From Pseudomonas sp. ATCC PTA-122608 (GTDB taxonomy: Bacteria > Pseudomonadota > Gammaproteobacteria > Pseudomonadales > Pseudomonadaceae), in assembly GCF_001952855.1 (NCBI RefSeq), contig NZ_LPNO01000008.1, positions 62,001-126,000 on the forward strand: 64,000 nt of DNA, read 5' to 3'. Within the stretch, counting starts at the first letter, position 1, and every line of letters begins with the position of its first letter. The notes beneath the pieces were generated by a model that saw nothing but the letters and a program-made list of their open reading frames with translations, ran no database searches and had not been told where the DNA came from. Shown here in pieces: positions 62,961 to 64,000 of the stretch. Made by a program: the position numbers and the translations under genes.

Positions 62961-63314
62961 TCAACGGCTGAAGCCGTCGAACGGGGTCATGTACACCGCG
63001 CCGAACGGGTCCAGGCGCTTGCGGATTTCAGCATCCGGCGTGCCGTACACCACCAGGCTGGTGATGGTGCACAGTTCCAGGAACCGCTGGCCGAACGGTG
63101 CAAACGTGGTGTCGACGTGGCTGACCACGGCATCCGCGTTGTAGCGCTCAAGGATATGAACGGTGCTGGTCTCTTCGTTGGCGCTGTATTCGTAAACCAG
63201 CGTGCCTGGCTCTGCACGGGTGGCCGTGACGATTGAGGCGATCAGCGTCTTGAACTCGGCGAATTCCGCGGGTTTTACCGCGAGGGTAAACAGGCAGGAG
63301 ATGTAGGGGCACAT
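62961..63314 (-). CDS. Antibiotic biosynthesis monooxygenase (ABM) family protein
   Basis: 117 residues of the dimeric alpha/beta-barrel ABM fold: FTLAVKPAEFAEFKTLIASI, TRAEPGTLVYEYSANEETST and VHILERYNADAVVSHVDTTF. Members oxidise quinone-like compounds or have unknown roles. It lies between a tautomerase and a nitroreductase gene. Confidence 0.86.
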   Translation of the reverse strand: MCPYISCLFTLAVKPAEFAEFKTLIASIVTATRAEPGTLVYEYSANEETSTVHILERYNADAVVSHVDTTFAPFGQRFLELCTITSLVVYGTPDAEIRKRLDPFGAVYMTPFDGFSR

Positions 63315-63364
63315 GATGAGTTTCCGTCAGAGGCGCCAGGCGGCGCCTGTTGAGTAGGAGGAGG

Positions 63365-63562
63365 TCAAGACTTGTCTGGGGCATCCCCGAACAGCTTGCC
63401 GGCGCCAGCCCAATCGGACGCTGCGACGTCTTCGAAAATGACGTAGATGTAATTGGCGTCAGTGCCGGTGTGCTTGACGATGCTTTCGGTGATATCGGCG
63501 GCAACGGCGGCTTTTTGCGCGTGTTCTTTACCTTCGAACCAGCTCACTCGTACGACGGGCAT
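63365..63562 (-). CDS. 4-oxalocrotonate tautomerase-like protein
   Basis: 65 residues. After removal of Met, Pro-1 (MPVVRVSWFEGKEHAQKAAV) is the catalytic residue. YIYVIFEDVAASDWAGAGKL fits the second half. The ATG at 63562 has GAGGAA upstream and gives the N-terminal Pro; the upstream frame adds seven residues that would block it. It is the first gene of the minus-strand operon. Confidence 0.88.
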   Translation of the reverse strand: MPVVRVSWFEGKEHAQKAAVAADITESIVKHTGTDANYIYVIFEDVAASDWAGAGKLFGDAPDKS

Positions 63563-63680
63563 AAGGCATTCCTCTTGGGACATTGATCGGGGCGCAGTGC
63601 GTGGTGTGCACTGTTGTTTGACTGGAATCCATCGTACTGGCGAACAAGCTGGCGATAAACGGCCTCCAGCTATAATCTGG

Positions 63681-63697
63681 GTAGACTAAAACTCTAC
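63681..63697. promoter_or_regulatory. Possible LysR-type operator
   Basis: GTAGA-N7-TCTAC, an inverted repeat in the divergent gap between the tautomerase operon and the LysR gene, 17 bp before the LysR start. LysR regulators commonly bind such sites. Assignment is by position and symmetry only. Confidence 0.45.
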
Positions 63698-63713
63698 AAT
63701 CAGCGAGCCCGAC

Positions 63714-64000
63714 ATGGTCCCCATTGATTCCTTCCAGGGCGTTATCACCTTTGTGGTTGCCGCTCGCTCGTCCAGCTTCACCCAGGCTGCCGAGCGGTTG
63801 GGGCTGTCGAAATCTGCTGTGGGCAAAGCCATCGCCCGATTGGAGGAGCGCCTGGGGGTGCAACTGTTTCATCGCACCACCCGACGGATTTCATTGACCG
63901 CCGATGGCGAAGCCTATTTCGCGGCGTGCTCTACGGCGCTCGAAGAAATCGGCGCCGCCGAAAGTGGCCTGGGCCCCGGTGGTGGTGAGCCTTCAGGGCG
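63714..64000 (+). CDS. LysR-family transcriptional regulator (3' end outside window)
   Basis: The visible 95 codons give the N-terminal helix-turn-helix: FTQAAERLGLSKSAVGKAIA and LEERLGVQLFHRTTRRISLT. It is divergent from the tautomerase-ABM-nitroreductase-transporter genes and probably controls them. No stop is reached before base 64000. Confidence 0.9.
   Translation, partial: MVPIDSFQGVITFVVAARSSSFTQAAERLGLSKSAVGKAIARLEERLGVQLFHRTTRRISLTADGEAYFAACSTALEEIGAAESGLGPGGGEPSG

Noticed and set aside
1..64000. CRISPR array
   Set aside because: No regularly spaced direct repeats were found on reading the window, and no cas-like protein is encoded.

Overview
The window looks like a Pseudomonas chromosome of the P. 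fluorescens group. The evidence is a Pseudomonas-type REP doublet, a MvaT-family silencer, typical GC-rich metabolic genes on both flanks and a tRNA-Asn remnant. About 46 kb of integrative conjugative element (ICE) of the PFGI-1/MPF-G class is embedded in it. Family names were assigned by reading motifs, without database searches.

Layout. (1) 1-2912: an AAA ATPase and HNH nuclease pair resembling the Septu (PtuA-PtuB) anti-phage system; the ATPase runs off the left edge. (2) 2952-13583: a probable catabolic regulon. It has a polyamine-type ABC importer, a RibB-like protein, a DUF1330 protein, a Nudix hydrolase, a GntR/FadR-type regulator, a flavin reductase, an aldehyde dehydrogenase, an alpha/beta hydrolase and a DUF1185 protein. 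The 15-bp element TATTATGGTATNCCA lies in the three promoter regions and is the likely operator of the regulator. (3) About 14.6-60.4 kb: the ICE. Type IV secretion genes fill 14.65-22.3 kb and 35.25-41.5 kb on the minus strand. A MobH relaxase and a tyrosine integrase lie at the right end beside a tRNA-Asn 3' fragment. (4) 60.4-64 kb: chromosomal flank with a broken LysR gene, a DHA2 transporter, a nitroreductase, two small enzymes and a LysR gene cut by the right edge.

The ICE carries two main cargo blocks. The first (22.6-34.8 kb) splits the secretion genes. It holds a retron (reverse transcriptase, phosphoribosyltransferase-like protein and a candidate ncRNA bounded by a perfect 16-bp inverted repeat), a HEPN-like protein, a DUF5677-like protein, a giant nuclease-NTPase and a possible ADP-ribosyltransferase. 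The second (42.1-57.4 kb) holds two more nuclease-like proteins, a secreted-type endonuclease, an HNH protein, a SLATT membrane protein, MvaT, a GNAT acetyltransferase, a cytosine methyltransferase, a RadC-like protein, an ICE replication-type protein and a chitosanase-like protein paired with a lipoprotein.

The ICE looks rearranged and decayed. I see no TraG, TIGR03755-03757, ParA/ParB, DnaB or topoisomerase genes. The relaxase-integrase pair sits at the end where replication and partition genes are normally found. No tRNA-Asn gene or second att copy is visible at the left boundary. The cargo has uneven base composition (AT-rich at 22.6-25.2 and 42.8-44.7 kb, GC-rich at 28.5-33.6 and 44.9-47 kb), so it probably arrived in several steps.
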